NCBI GenBank assembly: GCA_949825065.1 | Contig: OX463838.1 | Location: 248,001-312,000, forward strand | DNA from: Odontocerum albicorne | Taxonomy: Eukaryota; Arthropoda; Insecta; Trichoptera; Odontoceridae | DNA length: 64,000 bases | Direction of reading: 5' to 3' | Shown here: one piece after another, positions 1-23,052 of the stretch | Position numbering within the stretch: position 1 is the first letter of the stretch | How the letters are laid out: each line of letters starts with the position of its first letter | Made by a program: the position numbers and the translations under genes | Notes under the pieces: model-generated | Told to the model about the DNA's origin: nothing | What the model saw: the letters and a program-made list of their open reading frames with translations, nothing else | Database searches by the model: none

Positions 1-1265
1 AAATTTGCCCCAATACAACCTTGTAACGATGTTCAGTAATTTTAATTATTTTATCAACTTTAATATAAGCCTCAATTCTAATAAATAGCAAGTTATTTAG
101 GTAAATACATTACATAAGGTTGTATGGGGGCAAATTTGTGAGCTGTGACAGGACTCATCCTAGAACCATAGTGTTTTGTCTTGAAGGGCTCTGAAGGTTA
201 ACATCATAGATATACACAACTTCTTGTTACCAACAAAAGGTTCTGTTAATTAAAACTTCTGGGATTCATGCAAATTAGTTTTTGTTTTATAAGAAATAAA
301 GATTACAAATAAAAATTCATATTATAACCAATATTATAAGATTTTTATTTATTAAGAAAAAAATAGAAAATTAATTATCTTCGTCCTAGTTAATTGATTT
401 TTAAATATATAATAATACTATCTATAAATGCGGGGCAACCGAGGGGAGCGAGCTGACATGCCGGGAGGGAGAGGCCCCGGGCCCCCGCCCCATATTAGAA
501 CTGCCACACCGCCATCCCGCCACTTTCTTCACCAAAGTCTGTATTCCAGAAATTCGCTGAAGAGAAATTGAGTTGTTTCATTTCAAAATCCCCAATTTTT
601 ACTTTTATTGATTTGAATGAAATGATAATCTTGAAAATCCGTGAAAACAATCAAATTGACTTATTCCACGGAGATGTTTGTTTTTTTCTATAATAGAAGC
701 AGGTTCCCAACGTGATTGAAAAAATAAGATAAAAAGTGATTTATCAACTTATGTAAATCTAATATTTAGTGAATTTTATTAGTCTGTATTTGTATAATAT
801 ATTAAAATTGAATTTAAGTAAATGAAAATATTCCATCTATTTTTATTTTGTATGTTGTGATATAGAGTTTTTCAATGGTTGCTTTTAAAAAATTATTTAC
901 TTTAATGTGAAAAACTATACTACAACATAGTTTTGTTTGAATACCGATGAGAATCACACTTGAAGCCCCTGGCAGAAGAGAAGCATTCTACAATATTATA
1001 TAACATTAACTGTTATGAGAGAAGATAAATCAGATAGTCAGAAGTTATATACTTGAATTTATCTAGATTTGTTGAACAGACGGCGTTGAGAAATGAAACC
1101 TTCGGAAGGAGCTCCAAAGCATAAAAATGAATAGAATATTTTTTATATAATTAAGTCAAATTGAGAATTAAGCAATATACAACTCAATTGATAAAGGCAT
1201 GTATGAAGTTGGGGTGAATGTTGGGATGACGCTGTGTGAAGACGGGGGTGGGGGAGCGGCGTGGC
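1..1265. other. Region downstream of cpb, no gene recognised
   Basis: AT-rich sequence beyond the cpb stop codon (cpb is on the minus strand). It should hold the cpb 3' UTR and poly(A) site, but I could not place the site. A GC-rich patch at about 428-512 stands out. It contains a 37-codon plus-strand ORF with no family I recognise, so I do not call it a gene. Confidence 0.4.
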
Positions 1266-12791
<11,526 letters not shown>

Positions 12792-13929
12792 TTTGGATGT
12801 TCACAATGGACAGTTTAAATATTCCCTAGAAGTGGGCTGGGCGAGATAAAACGACTTGAACGGCACGGACATAAATTGCTGGTGACAGCTTCCGGTTATG
12901 CCCCTATTCACTTACTCGACCCAAATGCGAGAAGAACCATTCCTGGACTATTTCGTCAACTTAATCGAAAAATTATTTAAGCTTTCTTGACAACGTTCGT
13001 CCCGAAAAACGTCATCGGCAAGACTAGCCTAGTAATAAATTACGAAATTATATATAAAACGCCCGGATGACAAACTGACACAGTCAGAACTGCCGATGCT
13101 CTCGTTTCACTCTGAAGCGTTTGTTGCATACGGAAAAGAAAGAGATAGCGCATCGAGCGATCACACGGAAGTCAAGTCAATGACCCTGTTAATACTTTTT
13201 ATACTAAAAAAGCGGGATTTTTAAAAATCTATGAGAAACTTGAAATTTGGGCAAAGTTCGCTTTCACAACATAAAACTATTATTCTTTATCAAAAAGCAA
13301 TATTAACACATGTTTAGAAAATTGCTCATTCATTTGAAGTATTTAAATCTCAGCTTTTGAGAATATTTATTTCATAGCTCCTTCGTGAAATTGAAAACAG
13401 TAGTAAGTATTTTTTTTTAAAACATGAAAAATATCAATGTGAAACTTAAAATTTAAATTAATTATTTAAACAACAATTAGAGTCACTTCAAAATTTTATT
13501 TCACACTTCACCTGCAAACCTTTGGAGATTATTCCAAAGAAAATTTCATAAAGGGTATGCAGTAAATCATTGTACAATATATTAAATGTGTGCACAACAA
13601 AACACCATTATATAAAATGGGAAGCAGAGATTCGAAGTCGAAATGGAAAGGAAAAAGTAGTTATAATAAGTTTCACAAATATATGAACTTACCGATCTCC
13701 CTTTTTGTATATAGAATCGAACATTTGATTTTACTGAAAAGAGTTTAAATTTTTAGAGAAAACTTAAATGACAATTGAAAATTCCTTCTTCCTAAAGGTA
13801 AAGAAAGTCCGCCAGGTTGTACTATATGTGACTCAGAATAACAAAAAATCCGCTTGGTTAATTCTCTTTAGCACCGTATTCAGAAGAAAAAGAATTCTGG
13901 CGTACTTTGGGCGTGTTCCTAAAAAAATA

Positions 13930-14160
13930 TGAAAGTTTGGAAAATATGGTGATCACGGGAACAATAGAGGTAAGGCTACCAAGAGGAAAATGCCCTTTAA
14001 GATGAACGGATCAAATAAAAGAGTTTAAAGGATCCTCTTTAAGCGTTGCATTCAACATATCCCAGGACCGGGAGGGATGAAAACAAATGGTGTACCGAGT
14101 TTGAGACAGCAGCGAACCTCGACGCTCAACATAAGTAAACGATGAAGAAAAAGATGTGAA
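13930..14160 (+). pseudogene. Decayed LINE 3' end (RT C-terminal tail)
   Basis: With stops ignored it reads RGKCPLR, DQIKEFKGSSLSVAFNISQD, REG and further basic residues. This is the pattern of an RTE-like LINE C-terminus (GRxPxRWxDQI...A.DREGW). Just upstream (about 13805) a CCGCCAGGTTGTACTATATG stretch resembles the SINE/LINE tail seen elsewhere in the window. Confidence 0.5.
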
Positions 14161-14739
14161 ACAATAAAATTATTTTAAAATAGTTTTTTTCATTTCAAAC
14201 ATTTCATTATTTATTTATTTTCGTTAAAGAAAATTGATCGCCGGTCTATGGACTCATACAAATGAAGGTGTTTCGTAGCATCTCCGTGGTTCTAACTGAT
14301 GAAATATAGTATCAGAACCATTAATTTATGAACGATTCTTTAAATTCAATAAAATTTTAACTAGCTCCATCGCTTACAAAATATATATTTATCATAAAGT
14401 ATTATATTATTTTTCATAGTGGAAATTTAAGAGATTGTTAAAAAAATAGCACATCTAAATAAAGACTATGATTTGATGTTTCGTGCATGTTTCGCAACTT
14501 GGTAATTTAAACAAATGATTTTTAATTTGTGGTTTCTCGTTTGAATGTTGTAAGCGCTATTTTGTCGTTTATTGGCATGGTAATATTGATACATTTTTAT
14601 AATGGCAATACAAATTCGAAATTCCATCTGCTTACCGCATAAAAAAGTTCAATTAAATTGTTGGTGTATATTTAAACGCCGGCTTATTTAATGGAATTTT
14701 CTATTTGAACCACGGAAATGTGAGTTTTGACGTATGGTC

Positions 14740-14940
14740 GGTTACCTGCATTCTTGAGCAAGCACTGCACGGCGGGGCGCTGCGAGGTAAACTTTGGGAA
14801 GCGAGCTGCCGAGTAGTGGCACACTTGTTCATGCGTCAAAATAGTTTGTATTGTTTTATTGACATTGTTGTTTAAATGTTTTTTTGAGGAGTTTTTTCAA
14901 ATATCATCGTCACAAAGACCTCAGAAATAACGGTGAGCTC
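14740..14940 (+). promoter_or_regulatory. Candidate aPKC promoter / 5' non-coding exon
   Basis: A CpG-richer island in AT-rich intergenic DNA. It has two donor-like sites (GCGAGGTAAAC near 14789 and AACGGTGAGC near 14934) that could end a non-coding first exon spliced to the acceptor TTTTTCTAG at about 16170, upstream of the aPKC start codon. This is inference from composition and splice motifs only. Confidence 0.2.
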
Positions 14941-16219
14941 ATATAAAATCTCTCTTCTTTATAGTTTCAGTTTGTGTATTCGAACTGTCACCGGAGAGTT
15001 GGAATTCTGCAGGTGGTTTGTGACAGGCACCGTGATTCACACTAATTCCATTACCATATTAAGGTTCGGTAAAGTGTATTGAATATTTAGACATTTCCAC
15101 TCCTGTTTATTTACAGTTATCGAGGAAACCGCAGTGTCAGTGACAAGTTTTCAAGTGAAATACTTTTAAAAGTTGTATTCCTTTACCGATATCTCGAACG
15201 TCTCCGATGATGACAATTGGCGATTTTGATACCAATTATACTATGTATCTTATTCATATTTAATATATTAAGGTTGTAATATATATCTAAATAAATCATA
15301 ATCATTACTTTCACGATGTTTACGCTACTTGAATCTCTGTGTACAACTATTCCAAGTAGCTTTTTTTAAATATTGAATATACAAAATTCGCTCTTTCCCT
15401 AATAATTCTATAGTTTAATTGAATGCCTACCCTTAGATCAAAAACTAGTTAAACAAATTTAAAACAATTGCATCGATATGTTAGCATTTTGAGATTTTAA
15501 CTAAAGTTAAAAACATGACATTGTTTTTTTAAACTTTTCAATCATATTATTTTGGAAAAGTTCTTTTGCTAAATTGTACAAGTTCTCTTGGTGATCAATT
15601 TCTATATGATTAATTATTTATGGGATCTAGTCTTCCCTTGGTGAGTTTTCTGCGGTTTTTCTTACCAAATATGTTTTTTTGAACATATCTCTCAATAATA
15701 GTGGGTTTGAATTCCTGAAGCTAGAGCACTATTCAGTAGTCTGTTATTTAAACAGTGCTATTTAAATTGTCTTTTTATAATTATTACTATTGTGGTGAAA
15801 AATTTATTGCAATAAAAAAACAGTGTGAAAAAAACCTCGATTCAAATTAAGTATTTTATCATTATGAATCGAACCTAACTTTAGAATGTAGAATTTAATA
15901 TGGCTTTATATTAAAGATAAAACTAAAGTTTAAGTGGGATGGTTAAAAAATGTAGGTTTCTGATTTTGCGCAATCTATTATATTACAATACTTATATTAA
16001 TGTTTGTTGATCAGTATAGCCACATAGCTCAGTTAATAAACAAATAATTGTTGAATTCATTTAGTGTAATAATAATTAAAAAAAAATACTTCTTACCATT
16101 TCATCAAAATGTAAATAATGGTATTTAATGCAATAAGAATGATTAATAGATTATGTTTATATTTTTCTAGTTGGATTACTAATTGTGCAAGTGAGAATAT
16201 TGATCGTATCATTTGAAAA

Positions 16220-16312
16220 GTGTAGCAAGTCCACGCAAGTAGAGTGCAAAGTGTAGCAAGTCCAAGCGAGTAGAGTGCCAAGTGTAGCAAGTACAAGCGA
16301 GTAGAGTGCAAA
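16220..16312. repeat. 31-bp tandem repeat, 3 copies, touching the aPKC start codon
   Basis: Three units of GTGTAGCAAGTCC...GAGTGCAAA at 16220-16250, 16251-16281 and 16282-16312. The last ends one base before the ATG at 16314. The units contain in-frame stops and no ATG, so they would be 5' UTR. Confidence 0.92.
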
Positions 16313-16313
16313 G

Positions 16314-16472
16314 ATGCCTACGCAGCTGGTGAACCAGGACAATAACACAAATGACATAAAAGTGAAGACCGCCTACAATGGGGAAATTATGATAACTTAT
16401 ATCAACCAGAATATCTCGTTGCAAAACCTGTGCCAAGAGATGATAGCAATATGCCGTTTTCCTCCAGACCAG
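16314..16472 (+). CDS. aPKC: Atypical protein kinase C, first coding exon (PB1 domain, N-terminal half)
   Basis: Encodes 53 residues starting MPTQLVNQDNNTNDIKVKTA and including YNGEIMITYINQNISLQNLC and ending ICRFPPDQ at the donor CAG/GTGAGT (16473-16474). The conserved lysine of VKTAYNGEI is the PB1 type-II/I basic residue, through which aPKC PB1 contacts the acidic OPCA motif of partners such as Par-6 or p62. aPKC is the serine/threonine kinase of the Par polarity complex at the apical cortex. The ATG is chosen because the upstream 31-bp repeats contain stops and insect orthologues begin MPSQ/MPTQ. The 5' UTR may extend to an acceptor at about 16170. Confidence 0.93.
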
Positions 16473-16515
16473 GTGAGTTCAAATGTCACACATAAAATTC
16501 ATTTAGATTTTCATT

Positions 16516-16671
16516 CAAATCTGTCTAGGATTATGTAGCTAACTTATGTTTTAGCAAATCTGTCTAGGATTATGTAGCCAACTTATGTTTTAGCAAATCT
16601 GTCTAGGCTTATGTGTAGCCAACTTATGTTTTAGCAAATCTGTCTAGGCTTATGTAGCCAACTTATGTTTT
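16516..16671. repeat. 39-41-bp tandem repeat, 4 copies
   Basis: The unit CAAATCTGTCTAGG... repeats at 16516, 16555, 16594 and 16635, starting about 45 bp after the aPKC exon 1 donor. The copies differ by a few bases, including a TG insertion in copy 3. Confidence 0.9.
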
Positions 16672-17072
16672 ATCGACTACTAATTTCAGAAAGCCGATGT
16701 TAAAAAACCGACTCATAGCTAAGTTTCCAAAGACATATGCAAGTTCCATACAACTAGTTATCCATTACCGTGGATGTCGTTATTTTTACTCACTAATTAG
16801 TATATAAATATCATACCATTTTCTTGCCATATTTCAACATACGAGTACATCCTTCACCTCTTTCACATTCATACACCTCATACAATTCCTATATATTCTC
16901 TGACTCTACGTTTCCTTGCAAACTATCTTACTCAACACACTAATTAGTATTTGATAATATTCTAGACAAAATATAATTTGGAAATTTTAATTTGTAAAGA
17001 ATTGTATCTTAACTGTATATTTGCCTGACATTTTAGATTACACTGATTGTGGATGTTTGGGTATTACCGTAA

Positions 17073-17562
17073 CCCTTTAAGGTGCAAATTTTTATTTTTG
17101 AGATATTGAGTTTTTTGTTGAACAAATCATTATTATGTATATTAAATTGACTTTATTTCTTCGAAAATATGTTATAAATTTTTTTTTTTTGGAAATGAGG
17201 TGGTCACATATGAGACCTGAGCCCATTTCAGGGGTCATATCAGTGGTCGCAAAAGTGATCAATGAATGTTTAAGTAATAACATCTAAGTTTAGGTTGTAT
17301 TAGGGAATACAATTCTTATATGAGATATAATGAATGGTGATCTACTTATAATAGCTATTTAAATTTTTGACAATAAATTGACCGGATGTTTAGACCGTTG
17401 CTACTGAACATGCAGCTAACTTCACGACGATCCGTCTTAAATAAGACCGCTGCCAGTCCACTACATTTGCCAATTTGATGTTTGTGTCACTTAATATTGT
17501 TTCATTAAGAAAATGAATCCTTATAAGTATAACTTAGACTTTTGCTTATGCCCGTTAAAGGG
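17073..17562. mobile_element. Probable TTAA-class MITE (decayed)
   Basis: The left end CCCTTTAAGGTGC and the complement of the right end CCCTTTAACGGGC form a terminal repeat. The flanks GTAA and TTAT are each one or two changes from TTAA. 490 bp, no coding capacity. The resemblance to piggyBac-type ends is inference. Confidence 0.5.
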
Positions 17563-18006
17563 TTATAAAGCATATATAGCACATATTTCCAAATAATTTG
17601 TTGAATTTGAATGAGAATAATTCGTCAATTTTCATAATAAATATATTTATCTAAGTTGTTATCAATATCATTTTCCTCAATAATTGTGAAAGTTATATTT
17701 CAATGTATAAATAAATGATATAGCAGGTACCCCACATTATTGCACTGTGACAGATTGTCTCCTTGTAAAGGAGTTACTCTCGTTAAGCACTTTGTCATTT
17801 GGAGTATGTCATGTTTAGTTCATTTATTTTAATTAATCACTTGTCCACTTATGAATGGTTTGGTCCACTTGTTATTATCTTGTAGTGCCTCTTTAGTTAC
17901 TGACATTGGGATATTATTATTTTTTATCAAAGGTTTCGGCTGTAACTTTGTGGAATGCCATATTAGATCATTGAAAAATAAATAACATTGTTATTCCTTT
18001 AATTAC

Positions 18007-18531
18007 ATTAATCCCCGATACACACGTTTCCTTTTCCTATCCCGAGGCTCTCTTCAGGCGGATTGATCCCGGTGTGTCATGAGAGCGGTGCTTATATCAG
18101 ACATGTTATTATGAACCACTCGCATCAAAAATGTGTGGGGTCTATTTGTGAAAAAATTTAAATTTTATCAAATCATTTAAAATATTTTTTACAAATATTT
18201 CTTAGAATTTAACAATATTAATGCGGAAAAAGTATTAAAGATGCTTGAAACCCTTCAGTATTTTGTTATTTATTACTTTTAGTTTTTGCTTCTCCCTTTC
18301 TGTATTTCTAATGTTTTTAAATTTAATCTAAAAATTATTTGTATAAAATATTTTAATTAGTTCATTAAAATTAAATCTTTCCATAAATATACCATTCATA
18401 CGTTTAATGTAGGTGGTCCATAGTAAAGTAACATGCCACCAGTCTGATATAAGTACAGTTCTAAAAAAAAACGAAATCATTCCGCCTGAAGAGAGCCACA
18501 GGATAAAATGTACACATGTAGATGGATTAAT
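18007..18531. mobile_element. TIR element with ATTAATCC...GCCTGAAGAGAGC ends
   Basis: The left end (ATTAATCCCCGATACACACG, later GAGGCTCTCTTCAGGCGG) and the right end (CCGCCTGAAGAGAGCC... GATGGATTAAT) are inverted repeats of about 50 bp. A related right end is at 27700-27815. No transposase; superfamily unknown. Confidence 0.6.
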
Positions 18532-18632
18532 GCAATTAGTGGAATAACAGAGTAATTTATTGTTAAATATTCTAATATGGAGTTCCACAAAGTTAAAGCC
18601 AAAACCTTAAATAAAATTGTTTAGTTTTACTA

Positions 18633-18834
18633 AGGCTTCGGCCACACAGCTAGGAGCCTCGCTTGATGCTTAGAGCTACGCTACTAGGTGACTGATAGTC
18701 ACGTAGCGTGGCGCGAAGCGTGCAGTGTGGCCATTGCTATGGTATGCAGTGCGTTGGTTCGCTAGGATATGTCACCTAGTTCGCAGCGTAGCTCTAAGCA
18801 CCAAGCGAGGCTCCTACCTGTGTGGCCGAGGCCT
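18633..18834. mobile_element. Palindromic MITE, GGCCTCGGCCACAC family
   Basis: 202 bp, almost wholly inverted repeat. The left end AGGCTTCGGCCACACAGCTA, followed by GGAGCCTCGCTTGATGCTTA, mirrors the right end, which carries GCACCAAGCGAGGCTCC and then GTGTGGCCGAGGCCT. The GC content is far above its surroundings. A larger relative is at 31147-31939. No target duplication could be fixed. Confidence 0.7.
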
Positions 18835-18921
18835 AATAGTTTATACAGCAATTATTTTACTGATTTAAACAAGTCACGCTTATGGTCTTCTTTACTGGGT
18901 ACTCTCAGCAACAACGAGGTA

Positions 18922-19142
18922 CAGTACCCGGCGGTAAGTAATACACATCGGGCTTAAGAAAGAGACTGTCGGCCATAATCGGCTAACTTCGGGTTTGTAG
19001 AGCGTCGTCTCTGTCGCACGATGCGCTAACAGTCTCGCGACGGAACACGTTTATGAATGACAGAGACGACGCTCTACAAAGCCGATTATGGCCGACAGTC
19101 TCTTTCTTAAGCCCGATGTGTATTACTTACCGCCGGGTACTG
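18922..19142. mobile_element. Palindromic Tc1/mariner-type MITE, copy 1
   Basis: 221 bp, flanked by TA (18920-18921 and 19143-19144). The ends are CAGTACCCGGCGGTAAGTAA and its complement, continuing as an almost complete hairpin through GGGCTTAAGAAAGAGACTG and GTAGAGCGTCGTCTCTGTC. CAG ends with a TA duplication fit Tc1/pogo-like elements. The second copy is at 54451-54691. Confidence 0.75.
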
Positions 19143-19244
19143 TACATATGTCAGTTTTTTTTTTTCGTAATAAGTAATTTTTTTCACGTTTTCTGTTATT
19201 AATGTATTTATTTCCACTAAAATGGGCCGAAAAATACATTTAAT

Positions 19245-19460
19245 ACATACATACCATCACGCCATTTCTCTTTCGGAGTAGGCAGAGAACAGAGTGCCAG
19301 ACTTATATATCTCGACATATATCCTTAGCCTCTTCAACATTCGTACACTTTAACCTACTCAGATTTTCTGCATTTCCTTCTTTCAAAATATCATTCGCTA
19401 GACCTAACCGTGCTTTCCTTGGTCTTCCTCTAATACACCTTCTACTCACACTTGAACTCT
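19245..19460 (-). pseudogene. RTE-like LINE 3' end
   Basis: The minus strand reads RCIRGRPRKARLGLANDILK then EGNAENLSRLKCTNVEEAKD and ICRDI, after which the frame breaks. The 3' tail ends in the TGGCGTGATGGTATGTATG motif shared with the copies near 30064, 44530 and 53750. It is a 5'-truncated C-terminal fragment. Confidence 0.7.
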
Positions 19461-19580
19461 GAAGAACAGCAGGCTGGGATGGATTGGGTATGGGGAACGA
19501 ATTAATAAAAAAAGACTATCAAAACAAATGCATTTAATTTGTGTATAAAATGGCCAAGGGTGTTTCTCGTAATTTAAGTT

Positions 19581-19757
19581 AAAGGGGTTAATAAAAAAGG
19601 ATACTAGTTTTTAGTTTAAGGGGTTAATAAAAAAGGATACTAGTTTTTAGTTTAAGGGGTTAATAAAAAAGGATACTAGTTTTTTGTTTAAGGGGTTAAT
19701 AAAAAAGGATACTAGTTTTTTGTTAAAGGGGTTAATAAAAAAGGATACTAGTTTTTA
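19581..19757. repeat. 36-bp tandem repeat, about 5 copies
   Basis: The unit AAGGGGTTAATAAAAAAGGA, then TACTAGTTTTTAGTTT, repeats with period 36 (GGGG at 19584, 19620, 19656, and so on). The copies are nearly identical. Confidence 0.92.
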
Positions 19758-19992
19758 TGTGACTGGTATGGATAAGAAAACTCCAAGCCCACCGCGGCAT
19801 ATAATACCATGGATTTATATCAATTAGTAGTGGGCTTCTTATAACTCTTGTGCCTACAGTGAACTACACTTCGTACAGTTTTTTTTTTTCAACATGGTTA
19901 AAACTCAAAACATTCTTACTGAAAACTAGTCAGAAAGAGAATGGACGTGCGTGCATTACCTATATAAATTTAATCATATTAATTGAGTGTTT

Positions 19993-20594
19993 GTAATTTA
20001 TTTTTATCAAACACTGTTTATTCCACTTTTTTGTGACGGTATAACCCTACTGGTTTCAAGGCTTTCACCTCATCTTCAAGGGAGCGCAAACAAGACTAAA
20101 TGCTGTTCGAACTGGTACCGATATACACGCTTCAACGGTTGGGGGCTGAGGGGTGAGGGAGGCATGGGACGATTTCGGCCAAGAGCGGAGAGATTTTTGG
20201 GAAATAACTGTTCAACAGATTATTTTCTAATGTAAAATGGCTAATCATTGTCACCGTGAAAACCATACTTTTTCTATCGATGATGTCAAATTCTTACATA
20301 TCAGTAGTAACGGAAATAAATTGGACAGATTAGAGGCCCTAGAAATTTATAAGTCAGTACACCGATTGTCCCATGCCTCCGTCACCCCTCAGCCCCCAAC
20401 CGTTGAAGCGTATATGTATATCGGTACCAGTTCGAACAGCATTTAGTCTTGTTTGCGCTCCCTTGAAGATGAGGTGAAAGCCTGGAAACCGGTAAGGTTA
20501 TACCGTCACAAAAAAGGGGAATAAACAGTGTTTGATAAAAATAAATTACAATGTCTTTAAACCTCCACAACGTTAATGCCTTAACTATAAACAA
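19993..20594. mobile_element. Penelope-like element fragment with internal inversion and 18-bp TSD
   Basis: Flanked by the 18-bp direct repeat CATATTAATTGAGTGTTT (19975-19992 and 20595-20612). The right part (20237-20572, plus strand) encodes MANHCHRENHTFSIDDVKFL then HISSNGNKLDRLEALEIYKS, the C-terminal region of a Penelope-like protein, plus its 3' UTR. The left part is inverted: on the minus strand it reads LLNSYFPKISPLLAEIVP, the continuation of the same C-terminus, and its 3' UTR. The two 3' UTRs form arms of about 180 bp (19996-20173 and 20367-20555). The layout resembles a twin-primed 5' inversion. Identity comes from the copy at 35735-36318, which has the GIY-YIG domain. Confidence 0.75.
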
Positions 20595-20801
20595 CATATT
20601 AATTGAGTGTTTTGATCAACGTACCAGGAAGCTTTTGTGTAGTCTTATAGAAGATCGCACCCAAAGCCCCCAGTGGAAACTGAACATTTAACCACTATGC
20701 CACAGAAGTTGAGTGCTTAAAAAAAATAGCAAAAGCATTAAAGAAGTGATTTAATATCATAAAATAGTTTTTATTACTGTTTTTCATTGGTTGGTTGGCA
20801 G

Positions 20802-20922
20802 GTATTCACAATGAAGTGGGTGGACGAGGAAGGGGACCCGTGCACCATCTCCACGCAGCTGGAGCTGGACGAGGCCATCCGCCTGTACGAGCTCAACCGG
20901 GATACAGAGCTGACCATCCACG
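20802..20922 (+). CDS. aPKC: Atypical protein kinase C, second coding exon (PB1 domain, C-terminal half)
   Basis: Encodes [20 protein letters not shown] then [20 protein letters not shown]. The acceptor is GGCAG at 20797-20801 and the donor GTAAGC at 20923. It continues exon 1 in phase 0 (...PPDQ/VFTMKW) and ends in phase 1, as needed for the next valine of the family. [10 protein letters not shown] is the acidic OPCA-type segment of the PB1 domain, used for PB1-PB1 docking. The C1 domain and kinase exons do not appear in the remaining 43 kb, so they should lie beyond 64000. Confidence 0.94.
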
Positions 20923-21100
20923 GTAAGCCTATTTCATCATACGAGTATATTCTCAGTATATAATTTGCTACATTCACCTCCGAAAACACATCAAATATCA
21001 TATCCATATTAATTATTTAATTTATTTTTAAATGCTGTATAGATTTACTTCTTTTAGCAACTTACTGATTTTTGAGAACATATGTTAAGTGTAAGGAGGA

Positions 21101-21639
21101 ATTAGTGTGGGATGGATGAAGTTTAGATCAATGACGGGAGTTCTATGTGATCCGAAAATGCCAGTAAAGTTAAAAGGAAAAGTATACCAAACGATTGTCA
21201 GACCCGCACTCCTCTATGGCTCCGAATGCTGGACGATGTATATCTCTTACTCCAGGCAATTATAAACTGCTGAAATGCGCATGCTAAGATGATCAGCTGG
21301 TGTGTCCCTAAGAGACAAAATAAAAATATCACGCATTCGTGGAAGCCTAGGTGTTACATACATCAACAGTAAGATGGAGGAGAGGCGAATGAGATGGTGT
21401 GGGCACGTTGGACGCAGAGCACCTGATCACACTGTGAACCAGGCAATCTCCATGGATCTTTCTCGAATAACAACCAGAGAAAGACCAAAGAATTCGTGGG
21501 TGGTGCAAAAAGATAACCTGATGCAGAGGCACGGCCTGGCGGACGTAGTCCGGGACAGAAGAGCATACAACCTGAGGACGAGGAGAGCTGACCCCAACAG
21601 TCTTCGCAGACAGTGAGTTGGAATGGAGCCAAGGAGAAG
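21101..21639 (+). pseudogene. RTE-like LINE 3' fragment with 19-bp TSD
   Basis: Same family as 3700-4711, truncated to the last ~540 bp (from ...GWMKFRSMTGVLCDPKMPVK to RRADPNSLRRQ). The direct repeat ATGTTAAGTGTAAGGAGGA occurs at 21082-21100 and 21640-21658, which fixes the insertion. The ORF at 21302-21616 is the intact C-terminal part; upstream the frame is broken. It lies 180 bp downstream of aPKC exon 2. Confidence 0.88.
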
Positions 21640-22266
21640 ATGTTAAGTGTAAGGAGGATGACAGCTGTTAAATGGTATGACCATGTAACAATTGATACAG
21701 TTTATCTTTAGATACTGCAAAAGTCTTTAACAACCACGATACGGGTGATGCGCTGAGGGTTCATCCACGTTTCACTCCTATTGAGCCCTATTGACTTTAT
21801 TTTCTATCATTACAAGTTGTGCAATATCCCTTATAACTTGTTATAAAATACTTTATGTTATAAAATACGAGTATATTGCATTTACTTTGTCTTTCATTAG
21901 CTTTCATCATGACTGGATTTTTCTCAACATATATTCTCACTTTGTTTCCCATTGCTTCACACCGTTTGATATTCCTCCTAACTCTTCCATCATCTGAGCT
22001 GAACTGAACTACCTAAATACCAGAATTCCTCAAGTTACTCGAATCTTCCATAACTACCCAACCCATATATCGCATCGAGCTAGGAAAATATGTATTGGGT
22101 GTTAACATAAGTTATGTCCTTTTTTTTTCAATTTAAAAATAAGCACCAAAAGTAAAACAAAATGGTAAATGTTATACGTCATTCGAAAGAAAATTTTCTG
22201 CTCTACAAGATTTTGTGTTTGCTTTTACGTTACATATATTATTTTATTTGATTACAAGCCTTCAAA

Positions 22267-22824
22267 ATGGAATGTCAAGTAGACGAAAGTGAGCATTTTC
22301 TACACCTCCTGTTCACGTTCAATCGAGGGAATAAAGCTGCCAAAGCTGCTCGTGATATTTGCGAAGTGTACGGTGAAGATGTTATGAATGAAAGAACAGC
22401 TCGTCGATGGTTTTTGCGTTTCAAAGACAGTAATTTCGACCTGAAAGGCATGGAGCTTTCTGGACGACCAGTGGACTTCGATGAGGACCGCTTAAATCAT
22501 ATTATTCATGAAGATCCCCTTCAAACCACCGCAGAATTGGCTGAGCAGATGAGTTGTAGTCACATGACTGTATACCGCCATCTTAAATCAATGGGAAAAG
22601 TCCAGAAGTTCGGCGCTTGGGTTCCACATGTTTTGAGTGAAAACAACAAAAATCAACGTTCGACAATTTCTGCTGGTTTGCTACCGCGTCATCGAGCTAC
22701 GCATGGCCACAAGCAAAGGTTCCTTTACCGCATCATTACTGGTGATGAATTTGAAAATGGTTATGAAAAAAAAAATGGTGATGAAAACTGTTTGAAGCGG
22801 ATCTTCATGAATAATATGGTTTAA
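22267..22824 (+). pseudogene. Mariner transposase N-terminal half (plus-strand arm)
   Basis: 185-codon ORF: paired HTH domains (residues ~1-110), GRPV linker (GRPVDFDED), second HTH (TTAELAEQMSCSHMTVYRHL), WVPHVLSENNKNQR and TGDEFE. In mariners the first catalytic Asp is in TGDE(T/K)W; here the W is lost and the reading frame then enters the inverted copy. DNA binding might be preserved; catalysis cannot be. Confidence 0.8.
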
Positions 22825-23052
22825 GCGGTCCTCATCGAAGTCCACTGGTCGTCCGGAACGCTCCATGTCTTTCAGGTCAAAATTACCGTCATTAAAACGC
22901 AAAAAACATCGACGAGCTGTCCTTTCATTCATAACATATTCACTGTACACTTCGCAAATATTGCGAGCAGCTTTGGCAGGTGTATTCCCTCGATTGAACG
23001 CGAACAGAGGGAGGTGTCGAAAATGCTCAGTTTCGTCTACTTGACATTCCAT
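22681..23052 (-). pseudogene. Mariner transposase N-terminal fragment (minus-strand arm)
   Basis: The minus-strand ORF begins MECQVDETEHFRHLPLFAFN and keeps the HTH region to DEDRLNHIIHEDPLQT, after which it runs into the loop. It is an inverted duplicate of 22267-22527 with scattered substitutions. Confidence 0.75.

Larger units (their letters stand above)
12792..16170. other. Divergent intergenic region between cpb and aPKC
   Basis: About 3.4 kb that should contain the 5' UTRs and promoters of two oppositely transcribed genes. It is AT-rich except for patches just upstream of cpb (12830-13150) and at about 14740-14940. It also holds a decayed LINE 3' end at 13930-14160. Confidence 0.5.
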
